Assembly: GCA_029959085.1 (NCBI GenBank) | Contig: JARWIR010000043.1 | Coordinates: 5,642,001 to 5,706,000 of the forward strand | Length of the DNA: 64,000 nucleotides | DNA from: Nemophila menziesii | Taxonomy: Eukaryota; Streptophyta; Magnoliopsida; Boraginales; Hydrophyllaceae | Direction of reading: 5' to 3' | Part shown: piece after piece, positions 1-9,665 of the stretch | Layout of the letters: each line of letters starts with the position of its first letter | Position numbering within the stretch: position 1 is the first letter of the stretch | Made by a program: the position numbers and the translations under genes | Notes under the pieces: model-generated | The model's database searches: none | What the model was told of the DNA's origin: nothing | What the model saw: the letters and a program-made list of their open reading frames with translations, nothing else

Positions 1-560
1 TCAAGGCCGGCCCGAGAGTCTTGGGTACCTAAGGCGAGATATAAAAAATGGGACCTTTTACGGTTTAATAAAAAAAATCAACAAATCATATATAAAATAA
101 TAAATATAATTAAGTATATAAAAAAAAAATCAATCTTAGGGGTGACTAAGGCTAAGTCCAACATCTCCCAATTTTTTAGCTAGAATCAGGAGTCAAATAG
201 ATAACTTTTCTTAAATATTCACTCCCTATCACAACTTTACTCCAACAGCTTCCCAATTTCAACTTCTCAATCTATATTTTAATTTTATTTTAATAATTTT
301 TCTATTTTAATTTTAAGTAATTATTTTTCTAAATTTTTATAAATTTCATTATTTATAATTTATATATCTTAAAGAATAATATAAATTATTTTTAATATTT
401 AACTGATAATTATAATTATTTCTATCAATTATTTATAATTTTAAGATAATTATTTCTATCAATTATTTATAATTTTAAGATAATTTTTTTGATAATATTA
501 AAATTTATTACTTTATTTTTGAAAAAAATAAATTTATTAATAAGTTTGTTATTAATTATT
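1..560. other. A+T-rich spacer with a 34-bp direct duplication
   Basis: No coding frame or recognisable element. The only structure seen is two adjacent near-identical 34-bp units at about 413-481, built around TTATTTCTATCAATTATTT, within very A+T-rich DNA. A homopolymer A run lies near 121-129. Confidence 0.5.
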
Positions 561-866
561 AGGGAAAATGACCCAAAAAATCAAAATAATATTATTTTCA
601 GCCCAATAACATCAATGACAAAATTTCTTCCCAATAACATCATTAACTAAATTTTGTCCTTGATGGGAATCGTCCTTGACGGGAATCGTCCTTGATGGGA
701 ATCGTCCTTGACGGGAATCGTCCTTGACGGGAATCGTCCTTGACGGGAATCGTCCTTGATGGGAATCGTCCTTGACGGGTAAACATGTAATCTTATAATA
801 GTAAGTTAATGGATGATTCTTTGGGGCAAGTATAATATTATTTTGATTTTTTGGGTCATTGACCCT
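561..866. mobile_element. Foldback MITE with 35-bp terminal inverted repeats
   Basis: Positions 561-595 and 832-866 are inverted repeats of 35 bp with two mismatches; the outer ends read AGGG...CCCT. The element is 306 bp and is flanked by a 7-bp direct repeat AATTATT (554-560 and 867-873), which may be the target duplication, although the flanks are A+T-rich. There is no transposase. The interior is a duplicated CCCAATAACATCA-type segment followed by a 16-bp minisatellite. Superfamily unclear: a 7-bp duplication fits neither hAT (8 bp) nor Mutator (9 bp) cleanly. Confidence 0.75.
657..779. repeat. 16-bp minisatellite inside the foldback MITE
   Basis: About 7.5 head-to-tail copies of the unit GGGAATCGTCCTTGAC, varying mainly C/T at one position (TTGAC or TTGAT). 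A minus-strand frame through it (612-890) is open only because the unit keeps one frame open for a few copies; it is not a gene. Confidence 0.9.
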
Positions 867-914
867 AATTATTATTATGAAAATATTCATTAATAAATAA
901 TTTTTAAAATTGAT

Positions 915-985
915 GGATTGGGAGTTTCGAACTTGAGATTTCTTACAAGAAAATGCAATGCCATTTCCGCTAGGCTAACTAAGAG
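915..985 (-). repeat. tRNA-like (SINE-type) remnant
   Basis: Read on the minus strand, TAGCCTAGCGG (967-977) matches the polymerase III A-box pattern and AGTTCGAAACT (923-933) resembles a B box, about 33 bp apart as in tRNA-derived SINE heads. No folded tRNA cloverleaf is evident and the downstream body of a SINE was not delimited. Could be chance or another repeat family. Confidence 0.35.
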
Positions 986-1007
986 ATTATGTTAATTAAT
1001 AAACCTT

Positions 1008-1059
1008 TTCGGATACCCAGTATCCGAAATAAGCATTTCGGTAACTGGGTTACCGAAAT
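1008..1059. repeat. Two adjacent perfect short hairpins
   Basis: Positions 1008-1028 form a 9-bp perfect stem with loop CCA. Positions 1035-1059 form an 11-bp perfect stem with loop TGG. Both stems contain TTCGG-type cores and the two loops are complementary to each other. No element boundary was recognised around them. Confidence 0.7.
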
Positions 1060-1576
1060 GGTATACTATTGCAATTACTTTTACTTTTGGTATGTTTTTA
1101 CCATTACTTTTTTATTCTGGTATATTATTAAAAAAAACTCCTAGTAGCACCGGCTGCCACTATTTTAGCGGAGGTACTTTTAGTTGAGAATTATAACTTA
1201 TAAATTAATCGAATAAAAAATAATTGTTGAGATACATTGTCATGCAATATTTTCTGCCACTAAACCTTGTCTCCAAGATTTTAAAAAGTATTCTTAGTCA
1301 TAAAATTAGCCTTTCAAGGTACGATTACATATTGCTTCACTTTTTTTTTTTTTTTCTCTAGAGATGGTTGCTTTTCTAATATCAGATTCTTTCATGCTCT
1401 TAATAAATGAAGTCAGATTATTTTTTCCATTTTATGATAATACAAATAAGTTTTATTTTTTTTTTGGGTCGGGTAAACGGTTGTATTAAAATATCAAAAC
1501 TGTACACTATACATGGGTGTTACCTACCTAGGCTCGAAAGCTTAAGGTAGCAACAAGGAAAATAAAAACAACTACC

Positions 1577-4500
1577 TCATACTATACTAATACAAGCTAG
1601 CCTTCCACTCACATCTAAAAAAGAATGCCGAGGGAACAAGGAAAATAAGATTGAATAAACACACCATTTGATTTCCTTGGTTACTCTTTCTCTAATCTTG
1701 GAAGCACCTCTCATGGCTAGGTGATTTCTCGCCGTCCAAATACAATACACGGTAGCTCCAAAACCCACTTTCCAAGCCTTTCTTCTCCAATTCTCTCTAG
1801 CTTTTAATTTTTTAAGCCATTTCAAAGCGCTTAGAATAGTGTTCATTTCCTTGTCTAGTCCAAGCCACATTTTTATGTCATCCCATATAGCCTTAGCAAA
1901 AGAGCATTCAAAAAATAAATGCCTATTCGATTCAAAATCTTCCTTACACAAATCACAAAGTGGATCAAGTTCCATGTAAGTAATCCTATTCTTAGTTTTA
2001 AGTCTTTCTTTTAATGCCATCCATACTATGATTGCATGTTTCGGAAATACACTCGGATCCCACACAATATTTGCCCAAGGTTTAATAAAAGCTTTACGAC
2101 GAAATAAATCATAAGGGAATTTATATACATCATAAAACTCTATTGTGTTTACCTCATATGTTGATCGGGGCGCCTTAACGGAAGCAAACCATAAAGCTAA
2201 TATTTCTTTTCTTCCTTCTTCACCTATGGACCCACGTATAATTTCTTTTAGCTCCCAAATATTTTTCAAAAGTGGGGAATTACTTTTTTTAGGAATCCAT
2301 TCCCAAAAACCACTACTATTAAAATACTCACCATGAATCCACCTAATCCAAAGTGATTCTTTATTTTCCACTATTTTCCAAATCATCTTTAGAAGTAAAG
2401 CTTTATTCCATGCTTCCAAATCTTTTAATCCAAGTCCCCCTTCATTTTTAGGCATACAAATCTTTTTCCAACTAACTTGGGGTGGCTTATTATCCCAATA
2501 GAAATTACGGCAAATACTAATAATTCTCTCTTTAACACCAACCGGAATCGGGAAAATCGTAAACCAAAAACATATTACCCCTTGAAGAACCGATCTAATC
2601 AATTCCAATCTACCCGCAAATGAGAGTGAAGAGGCTCTCCAACTCCTAACATAACCTTCCAATTTATCAAAAAGAGGTTTATAGTCTCTTGATAATAATA
2701 CGGAAGATCCTAGCGGGACCCCTAAATAACGAAAAGTCATAATCCCTTCCTCAAAATTCGTAGGTATAATCCCATTAATCAAATCATCATTTGAGATACC
2801 TATGTAATAAATATTAGATTTTTCAACATTTAAACGAAGCCCCGAAACATCTCCAAACTCATTTAAACTATCCATAAGAATCTTAATCGAACCTTTATCA
2901 CCTTTAGAAAGTAGCATTAAATCATCCGCAAAAGCTAAATGTGTTATTTTTTCCTTCTCACATTTGGGATGATAATTAAATCCAACACAAGTATTTTTTT
3001 TTAAAAGCCTAGAGAAATATTCTAGACAAAGAATAAAAAGATAAGGAGACATAGGATCACCTTGTCTTAAGCCTTTTTCGCCTTTAAAAAAACCATGCAC
3101 TTCTCCATTTATAGCCAAAGAGTAAAACGGAGATGAAACACACACCATAATCCAATTTACTATTTTTTCCGGAAACTTTAAACCCTTTAAAACTTCATAA
3201 ATAAAGTCCCATGATATAGAGTCATACGCCTTTCTAAAATCAATTTTAATAGTACATCTTGACGAGCTACTTTGATTATTATAACCTCGAAATAGTTCTT
3301 GCATAAGGTGAATATTTTCTATCATAGATCTACCCTCAACAAACGCAGTTTGGGCTTTATCCACTATATTTATTAAACAAGGTTTCAATCTATCCGCTAA
3401 TATCATAGTAATCGCTTTATAAACCACGTTACAACACGAAATAGGCCGAAAATTATCAACCCTTTTGGGATCATCTATCTTCGGAATTAAAGCAATAAGA
3501 GTAGTATTTAATTGCTTAAGTAAAAAACCGGAGGTAAAGAATTCACGTACCGATAAGATAACATCTTCCCCAATAATATTCCACGAACTCTTAAAAAATA
3601 ATGAAGAATAACCATCGGGTCCGGGCGCTTTATCATTCGCTATTTTAAAAATAGCTTCTTTGATCTCCAAATCGGTTATATCACGGCACATATCTTCTCC
3701 TTGCTCTAAAGTTATTTTACTTCCATAATCAAATACTTCGGAATTAATATGTGTCGTATTATCTTTAGCACCAAATAAACCTTTGAAATAATTTAGGAAA
3801 GTTTCATTGACTTGGTCTTTGGAAGTAGTTAAATCACCACTTTCCTTTAATATATTCGGAATAAATCTTCTTCTATTTTTACTTTTAAGGAGCCCATGGA
3901 ACAATTTAGTACACCTATCACTCTTAAGGGAATAACCGAGCTTAGCCTTTTGTTTAAGAAAACTAATTTCGGCCATTTCAAGAGTTTTAGATCTCTTCCG
4001 AATTTCAACCAAGTTATCAAATGAAGAAGTAGGTAAATTTTGTTGGAAATGTACCTCGGCTATTTCAAGATCCTCCTTAGCTTTCTTTGCCCTTGCGGAA
4101 ATATGAGAAAAGTGGATCTTATTTAATTTCCTCAAGTCGAACTTTAAAGCTTTCATTTTTTTACATAGGATATATTGTTTAGTACCCACGACCATTGTCT
4201 TGTTCCATCCATCTTCAACCGTTACATAATAATCTTCATGTTTCACCCACATATCAAAGAAACGGAAAGGAACAATCCTAGTAACATTTTGTAAAAAAAT
4301 ATTAACTATACAAGGTGAATGGTCGGATATACTAGATTTCGGTAAAAATTCGGCTTGAATATAATGATTCGATTCATCTAGCTTACGATTACCCAATGCT
4401 CTATCAATCTTACTAAGAACATGGTTATTATCCCATGTAAAGAATTGACCGGTATATTGTATATCCTCAAGGCCTAAGTGATTACAACAATCCGCAAATT

Positions 4501-4987
4501 CTTTAAAATCACCCACCGTAACATTTTGTCCTCTAATCTTTTCATTAAAAGCTAAAATATTGTTGAAATCACCCAAAAGAAGCCACGAATCATCGAAAGT
4601 AGCGGAAAAATCAATTAGATTTTTCCACAAGTTTCTTCTCCATCTTATATCATTTAGTCCGTAAATAAACGAAGTATATAAACTAAGAGATGTTACCTTA
4701 CATACAATCTTGCAATGTATTGCTTGAGATGTTCTCTCGATAATCTCAACTTGTACTTTATCCGGATCCCAAACTATAAGGATTCTCCCATGCTCTATTA
4801 AGTCGAAGTTATTAACACTCTTCCACCCTTTAAGCATGTTATTCATAAATAAATCCACTTTATTAGTGTTACTTTTAGTTTCCAATATTCCCATCACATC
4901 TATATTTTTCTTTTTAATTAAATCTTTTACCCCTAGCTTTTTATGGGTTGAGCCGAAACCCCTTAAATTCCAAGTCGTAATAATCAT
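1577..4987 (-). CDS. LINE ORF2: endonuclease and reverse transcriptase (1136 aa, intact)
   Basis: Encodes the enzyme that nicks target DNA and copies LINE RNA in place. Domains seen: an apurinic-like endonuclease (residues 1-230) with WNLRG at 6-10, Glu36, GDFNN from Gly139 and SDH at 221-223; a linker; a reverse transcriptase (about 440-720) with PGPDG, FRPIS, the catalytic Asp583 in KIDFRKAYD, LRQGDP near 640 and FADD at 686-689; and a zf-RVT domain with Cys1011, Cys1014, His1023 and Cys1028. All catalytic residues look intact and there are no internal stops. Unlike the three other LINEs here, no RNase H-like domain follows the zinc motif. The start MIITTWNLRG is chosen because the endonuclease normally begins this close to the N-terminus and the ATG overlaps the ORF1 stop. 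Possibly functional as an enzyme, but the element lacks most of ORF1. Confidence 0.95.
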   Translation of the reverse strand: MIITTWNLRGFGSTHKKLGVKDLIKKKNIDVMGILETKSNTNKVDLFMNNMLKGWKSVNNFDLIEHGRILIVWDPDKVQVEIIERTSQAIHCKIVCKVTSLSLYTSFIYGLNDIRWRRNLWKNLIDFSATFDDSWLLLGDFNNILAFNEKIRGQNVTVGDFKEFADCCNHLGLEDIQYTGQFFTWDNNHVLSKIDRALGNRKLDESNHYIQAEFLPKSSISDHSPCIVNIFLQNVTRIVPFRFFDMWVKHEDYYVTVEDGWNKTMVVGTKQYILCKKMKALKFDLRKLNKIHFSHISARAKKAKEDLEIAEVHFQQNLPTSSFDNLVEIRKRSKTLEMAEISFLKQKAKLGYSLKSDRCTKLFHGLLKSKNRRRFIPNILKESGDLTTSKDQVNETFLNYFKGLFGAKDNTTHINSEVFDYGSKITLEQGEDMCRDITDLEIKEAIFKIANDKAPGPDGYSSLFFKSSWNIIGEDVILSVREFFTSGFLLKQLNTTLIALIPKIDDPKRVDNFRPISCCNVVYKAITMILADRLKPCLINIVDKAQTAFVEGRSMIENIHLMQELFRGYNNQSSSSRCTIKIDFRKAYDSISWDFIYEVLKGLKFPEKIVNWIMVCVSSPFYSLAINGEVHGFFKGEKGLRQGDPMSPYLFILCLEYFSRLLKKNTCVGFNYHPKCEKEKITHLAFADDLMLLSKGDKGSIKILMDSLNEFGDVSGLRLNVEKSNIYYIGISNDDLINGIIPTNFEEGIMTFRYLGVPLGSSVLLSRDYKPLFDKLEGYVRSWRASSLSFAGRLELIRSVLQGVICFWFTIFPIPVGVKERIISICRNFYWDNKPPQVSWKKICMPKNEGGLGLKDLEAWNKALLLKMIWKIVENKESLWIRWIHGEYFNSSGFWEWIPKKSNSPLLKNIWELKEIIRGSIGEEGRKEILALWFASVKAPRSTYEVNTIEFYDVYKFPYDLFRRKAFIKPWANIVWDPSVFPKHAIIVWMALKERLKTKNRITYMELDPLCDLCKEDFESNRHLFFECSFAKAIWDDIKMWLGLDKEMNTILSALKWLKKLKARENWRRKAWKVGFGATVYCIWTARNHLAMRGASKIRERVTKEIKWCVYSILFSLFPRHSFLDVSGRLACISIV

Positions 4988-5283
4988 TTACAACTTACGG
5001 TGGGTTTCCCCATATTTGAGCGTTTAATATTAGCTCTACGTGCCTTCCAAAATTGCTTCTTTTGCCACATATATTCATTTTTCGCTAACGTGAGTTTTTT
5101 GTAACTCGCTTCTCTTTTTTTAGTTTTCTTACTCACTACCATCTCGAAGGAATCTTCAATGAGGTTCTTCGATTTTTCTTTCCCGTCATTTCCTCCGTTA
5201 TTTCCTTCTAAATCCGAGAAAATTACCATAGCGGCGGAGCGTGAGTTTGACCCTACTCGGATAGCCCGAATCTCGCAACTATT
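4984..5283 (-). CDS. LINE ORF1 C-terminal remnant (partial)
   Basis: The frame is open from near the truncated 5' end of LINE-1 to a TGA that overlaps the ORF2 ATG (ATGA, 4984-4987). From the first Met (5229) it gives 81 residues, with about 18 further open codons upstream. It is rich in Lys, Arg, Asn and Ser, consistent with the basic tail of a plant LINE ORF1 RNA-binding protein. The zinc knuckle expected further upstream is missing, so the piece is a truncation remnant. Assignment rests mainly on position. Confidence 0.6.
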   Translation of the reverse strand, partial: NSCEIRAIRVGSNSRSAAMVIFSDLEGNNGGNDGKEKSKNLIEDSFEMVVSKKTKKREASYKKLTLAKNEYMWQKKQFWKARRANIKRSNMGKPTVSCK

Positions 5284-5287
5284 ATCA

Positions 5288-5368
5288 CGATTGATTTATA
5301 GGGTCCTACAAATAAGTTTTATTAATCGTGATACTACAATAAGAGCGATTGATTTATAGGGTCCTACA
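5288..5368. repeat. 23-bp direct repeat at the LINE-1 5' junction
   Basis: A 23-bp sequence starting CGATTGATTTATAGGG occurs at 5288-5310, overlapping the end of LINE-1 and the start of its target duplication, and again at 5346-5368 in the flank. In addition, TATCACGATT at 5284-5293 is the inverse complement of flank positions 5324-5333. Both LINE-side copies look like filler templated from the target. Confidence 0.85.
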
Positions 5369-5369
5369 G

Positions 5370-5940
5370 ACTAAATTTTTGGTCTAAAAAAAATTAGTGA
5401 AAATCTTATTTTTTTTTAAAGAGATCTTAAACATGACCAAATACTAAAATATCCTAACACTAAAAGACAAAAAAAGTGATGTCACTGTTCATCTCTATTC
5501 ATTACCCATCATCTCCAATCACCGACCACCCACGACCCATCACCCATCTCCGACATCCGATCTCCGACCACCCACCTCCGACCACCAGAAAAAAATTGAT
5601 GAGTTTCAAAAAAATGATGAGTAATCCTGTAAAAAAAATGATGAGTATTCTACAAAATTAATGAGTACTCTATTAAAATTGATGAGTATTCTATAAAAAA
5701 AAGCTAAGTATTATTAAAAAAACTGTGTATTATTAAAAAAAGTTGAGTATCACTTTTACAACAACACATTATTACAGCAAAAACAAATAAACTAAACTAA
5801 TTATAGCTCTTTGAACAAATAAACTAACCTAAACTTAATCAATTTTTAAAAAAAGGCAATAGTTGACCAGATTTAAACAACACCAACAAAAAAGAAAAAA
5901 AGACGAGTTTCGAAGCTACATCAACGCGTAACAAAAAAAA
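5370..5940. other. Spacer with degenerate ~24-bp tandem repeat
   Basis: No gene seen. A C-rich stretch (5510-5590) precedes about five degenerate copies of an ATTGATGAGTATTCTA-type unit separated by A runs (5596-5755). The rest is A-rich. Confidence 0.5.
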
Positions 5941-6495
5941 ACAGTTGTTCGCTGGAGAACGGAGCGAGCGCTGGTGGCGGTTTTACAACTCGTCGTTCGA
6001 GCTTGAGAAGAAGAATATCGACTTAGTTCTTCGTTCAAAACCTTGAGCAGATCCGCCATGGCGAGTTGGAGATTGCTTCACTGCTCGAGTTGCATGTCCG
6101 TTCGAAGACAACCATGGCTGCGCGCCTGAGTGAAGAAAGGAGGCGATGAGAAGCAGCAACCGCCGGAGAAATCTCGAAGGACCTGGTTCATCGCCGGAGA
6201 AAGCTCGAGGGACTGGTTCGTGTTGATTTCCGGTGGTGCTCGTTCTGGATCTAGTTCGAGGACCTGGTACACGCCGCAGCAGTTCAACGGACTGGATACT
6301 TCTTTTGCTCGCGTTCATGGCCGAAGATCTCGAAGGCATCAACAACCTGGAGTATCACGGTGGCAGTGAAAGTGATCTCGAACTCCGATTCCAGCTTCCA
6401 TCTCCATGGTTCTTGAAGGAGTATCACAGCGGCAGCGAAAGAGATCCCGAACTCCAGCCATGGCTTGATTTTCTGCTGCCAGAGAGATGAGAAGT
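5941..6495. other. G+C-rich patch with internal duplications, unassigned
   Basis: This block is clearly richer in G+C and CG dinucleotides than its surroundings. It contains a duplicated GCCGGAGAAA...CTCGA segment (near 6161 and 6194) and a duplicated GAGTATCAC...GAACTCC segment (about 6350-6387 and 6419-6455). Overlapping short frames are open on both strands (for example 6233-6490 plus, 5983-6345 minus). None shows a domain I recognise, so no CDS is called. It could be a 5' region or gene fragment captured by a transposon, or a relic host exon. Confidence 0.35.
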
Positions 6496-8045
6496 TGTGA
6501 TAAAGGAGAGAGAGTGGCTATTAAATGAGAGAGAGGAGAGAGAATGTAGGGTTTTAATAAAATAATTTTTTAAAATAAAACACCATATATATAAGAAATG
6601 AAAAACAAAAGGGGATAAATGTGTAAATAAGAATTTAGCCCATAGTGTTAATATCTTATTGAGGTCTTTAGTGAGAAAAGTATAAAAAAAAGGGTTGGGT
6701 TAGGATTAAGGGGTGGGTGTTCAAGACCTTTTGGGTCAAAATCTCTACAAATAATGTATTTTTAGAAGTTATAGGCTTCCAGACTTTAAAATATCTTTCT
6801 CTAACAAATTTAAATAAATAATTTGTATGATTTTTTTTAACTTTAGTTAGTAATCTTGTTAAATTCATTTTAATCTTATTTTCCAGTATAGTTACTACAT
6901 ATAAACCACAACACATGTCAAATATCATATGATCGTTACTATATATAAGGTACAAAACATATCAAATATTGTGTGACTATTACCAAATAAATTTGATATA
7001 TCCATATATATGATATATTTAGATCTATACTCAATTAATTCATCACATAAGTCCGAATTTTCTTTCTCTTGCCTGATATAGCTCAATCAATTCATCATCA
7101 GCGGATTTCTTATCGAGGGAAGTATAAAGAATCGAAATAAAGGTCACCCCATCGTGTCTACTATGACAGGGCAGTCTTCGGAGCTTGGGTCCATGGTTGG
7201 AGCTCGATTTTTCTGTTCCGAGTTCGAGCTTGGTTCCTAGTTCGAGATGGTCGAATTTCAAGCTCCTGTAAGCGAAGACGGTGGTGGTTTTCAGATATGT
7301 TGACGAATGGTAGTGAAGCTTAGAGTTTGGTGCTGCTCGGAGCTTGGTTTTTATGATTAGAAGCTCGGATCTAAGATTCGTTAAAGGCGTGACCGGATCT
7401 TAGTTAATTTCGGTGTTGTTTTCTGTGGATTTTCATAAGATTAAATTGTTTTAATATTTGGTGTTGCTTGGATAATTGTGAAACCCGTCAATTAGGGGAA
7501 AACAACCCATTTTTAGGACAACCCATTGTTTTCTAGAATATGTTTATGTCAAGTGATAATATATATTCATGAATTACATGCCATAATCACTAGATAATCA
7601 CATTGATACATGAATAGTTGCTATAATTTTTAGAATGGATTATGGAACTATTACCTTATTTATTCAATTAAGTTATTTATAGGTTGAATTTGTTACCGTA
7701 TTTACTTGATTGATTTCATCTTGGGTGAATTTTATATATGGTGTACAAGTGTAAATTAGTCCCATTTTGATATAAATATATGTTGGGCTTGTTGTGAAAG
7801 TATTATTGGTTGTGGACTATTTAAGTCAATCATCCTTATTTTTATGTATCCATAAGTTTGGTTGATGTTGTGGCTCGGTTTTATGTTGGCTAAATAATTA
7901 TTCTTTTTAAAATTTAGCTTCCAGTTTCTTTTAATACAGAAAATGCCTTATAGCAATAATTTATCCAATATTCCATCTAAACCAATCGTGTATTATATAG
8001 CTCGTCTAAAAGGTCCAAGAGAATAGTCAATTTTGTTTGTTGAGA
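6496..8045. other. Spacer without recognisable gene
   Basis: A+T-rich sequence with a moderately G+C-richer section at about 7085-7400, where GAGCTTGG and TTCGAG words recur. The short minus-strand frames at 6668-6955 and 7043-7261 show no domain. The section could be a promoter or leader of a decayed element, but nothing in it is diagnostic. Confidence 0.4.
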
Positions 8046-9265
8046 TGGCGGTGTCTCCCGATGAGTGATATAAAAACAACACTCGGGGAAGTACTTCTCG
8101 CAAGTATACGAGTCATCCCAAGTATTGAGAATAATTATGCTTTTATCGTTCTCCACATGAATTAGATAGTGAATATGTAAGTTAGCTCTAGTTTTAATTA
8201 ATCCTTGTTAAACAAAAGGCAGAAAGTAAAGATTTTTTGTTTCTTTTAATTAAGAAACTTATACTACTACGAAATTAAACTAATGATTAATTAAAATCAA
8301 ATTAAACTTAGAGATTTGTGAGAATGATGAGAGTAACTCAAGAATTGCTAGTAATCCCCACTAGATATGATTTAAGTTTTTCTTGTTTTAATAGTGAATT
8401 TGGTAACCGCTAATTGGGATTCAACTACCTTCTTGAATCCCCATTGGGTGGATAAGGGGTTTCTGTACTTTAACAAACTCTGGCGAGTGACATTACCAAA
8501 TATTAGGACACATAAACTCTAACCTTATTGGTTGTTCGATTAGTCAATTTTTTTAATTCACTAACGCAGATCAAACAAATATAAACTATGCTCCACAGCC
8601 CAACCTCTTTATTGTATGATAATTAAGTTGCTATACTAACCTATTGATTGGATAAAATAGGAGGTTTGCACAATTAACAAGTCTATATTCATAGGAAATA
8701 ACACAAATTTATTTAAATATTAAATCCCAAACTAATAGAAAAATATATAAATCATTATCTAGGGTTCATCCCCTTAAAATTCTCAAGTTATAGAAGATTA
8801 ACTCATAACAGAAAAGAGAAAATAATGTTGGAATAAGACATAATGAAAAGCATAACTGAAAAAAGATAAGAATTACACTAATTTATGGAATTAAAATGTT
8901 ATTTTTGACTCCTATCACTTACTTCCTTGCTCTTAACGCTTATCTCTTCTAATAATAATAAGTCGTTTTATTTTTCTGATTAGAACATGTATTATGGCCC
9001 CATAAAATGTTTTAGCTAAATTGGGCATTAAGTGAGTCAAATGTGGCTCACTGGACTCTTCTAAAACTGGATAGCTTTGGGCCTTGAAAGTAAAACGTCC
9101 ACAACTTCTTCAATTCAACTCCAAATAGAATAATGTTTCATGTCACGCGATTTATACTCAAAGGGCTACCTGAGCTCGGATTTCATGATCAAAATACTCA
9201 CCAATTATAAGTTACGGACTTCGAAAGTTGATGGAAACATTTTTCTTACAATTTCCACATATAAT
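8046..9265 (-). mobile_element. LTR fragment I (Ty3 family, minus strand)
   Basis: The left end TGGCGGTGTCTCC is the reversed LTR 3' end. It is followed by a CTCGCAAGTATACGAGTCAT-type block that matches, in the same order and orientation, the corresponding part of minus-strand LTRs F and K. Homology continues with family-like spacing to about 9265, where the internal 3' region of element D begins. The LTR 5' portion is missing, so this is a truncated copy of about 1.2 kb. Confidence 0.6.
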
Positions 9266-9665
9266 ATAAGCTCACTTCAAATTTCCCAAATATACATATC
9301 ACACGGTCCCTAAGCCTACGCTAAAACCGTAAAGACCTCGTGATTCTTAGGTACGTAGTGGAAGTAAATTAAGTGGAGTGTTCAAAAGCAAGTAAGGATC
9401 GATGAACACGCTAAAGCCGCCATCTCGAGCTAAATATCGAGGGTAACCTTTTAGCATTGTGAAGTTAATTTGGAATTGAAATTATCTATCTGTTTGATTT
9501 TGTAGGATATGTGTATGTGTGCATTAGTTCTTAGGTCATGTTATATGAGATTTATTTTAAGTTTTGCTTTGGTATCATTCTTTAGATTCTGCATTTGCTT
9601 CGTGACTTAGATCTCTCATTTTGTTCTTACTTTGTCAGAACGACAAAACTTTGAGTTAGGGGTCT
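9266..9665 (+). mobile_element. Element D: 3' internal noncoding tail and polypurine tract
   Basis: The sequence from about 9268 aligns by eye with the 3' internal regions of elements A (from about 24690) and B (from about 39660), including the CCCTAAGCC and AAAGACCT words. It ends in the polypurine tract GAGTTAGGGGTCT (9653-9665) immediately before an LTR. Everything upstream of this in D is lost. Confidence 0.7.

Larger units (their letters stand above)
1458..5306 (-). mobile_element. LINE-1: L1-type LINE, 5'-truncated in ORF1, ORF2 intact
   Basis: Minus-strand non-LTR retrotransposon. The 3' end is a short poly(A), seen as T's at about 1456-1465 on the plus strand, preceded by a 3' UTR. 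It is bounded by a 17-bp target duplication TACAAATAAGTTTTATT at 1441-1457 and 5307-5323. The element keeps the last part of ORF1 and a complete ORF2. The 5' end contains about 20 bp that match the flanking target DNA rather than LINE sequence. The exact duplication and open ORF2 suggest a comparatively recent insertion. Confidence 0.93.

Noticed and set aside
612..890. 92-residue minus-strand open frame
   Set aside because: It is the translation of a 16-bp minisatellite and the MITE termini; no domain.
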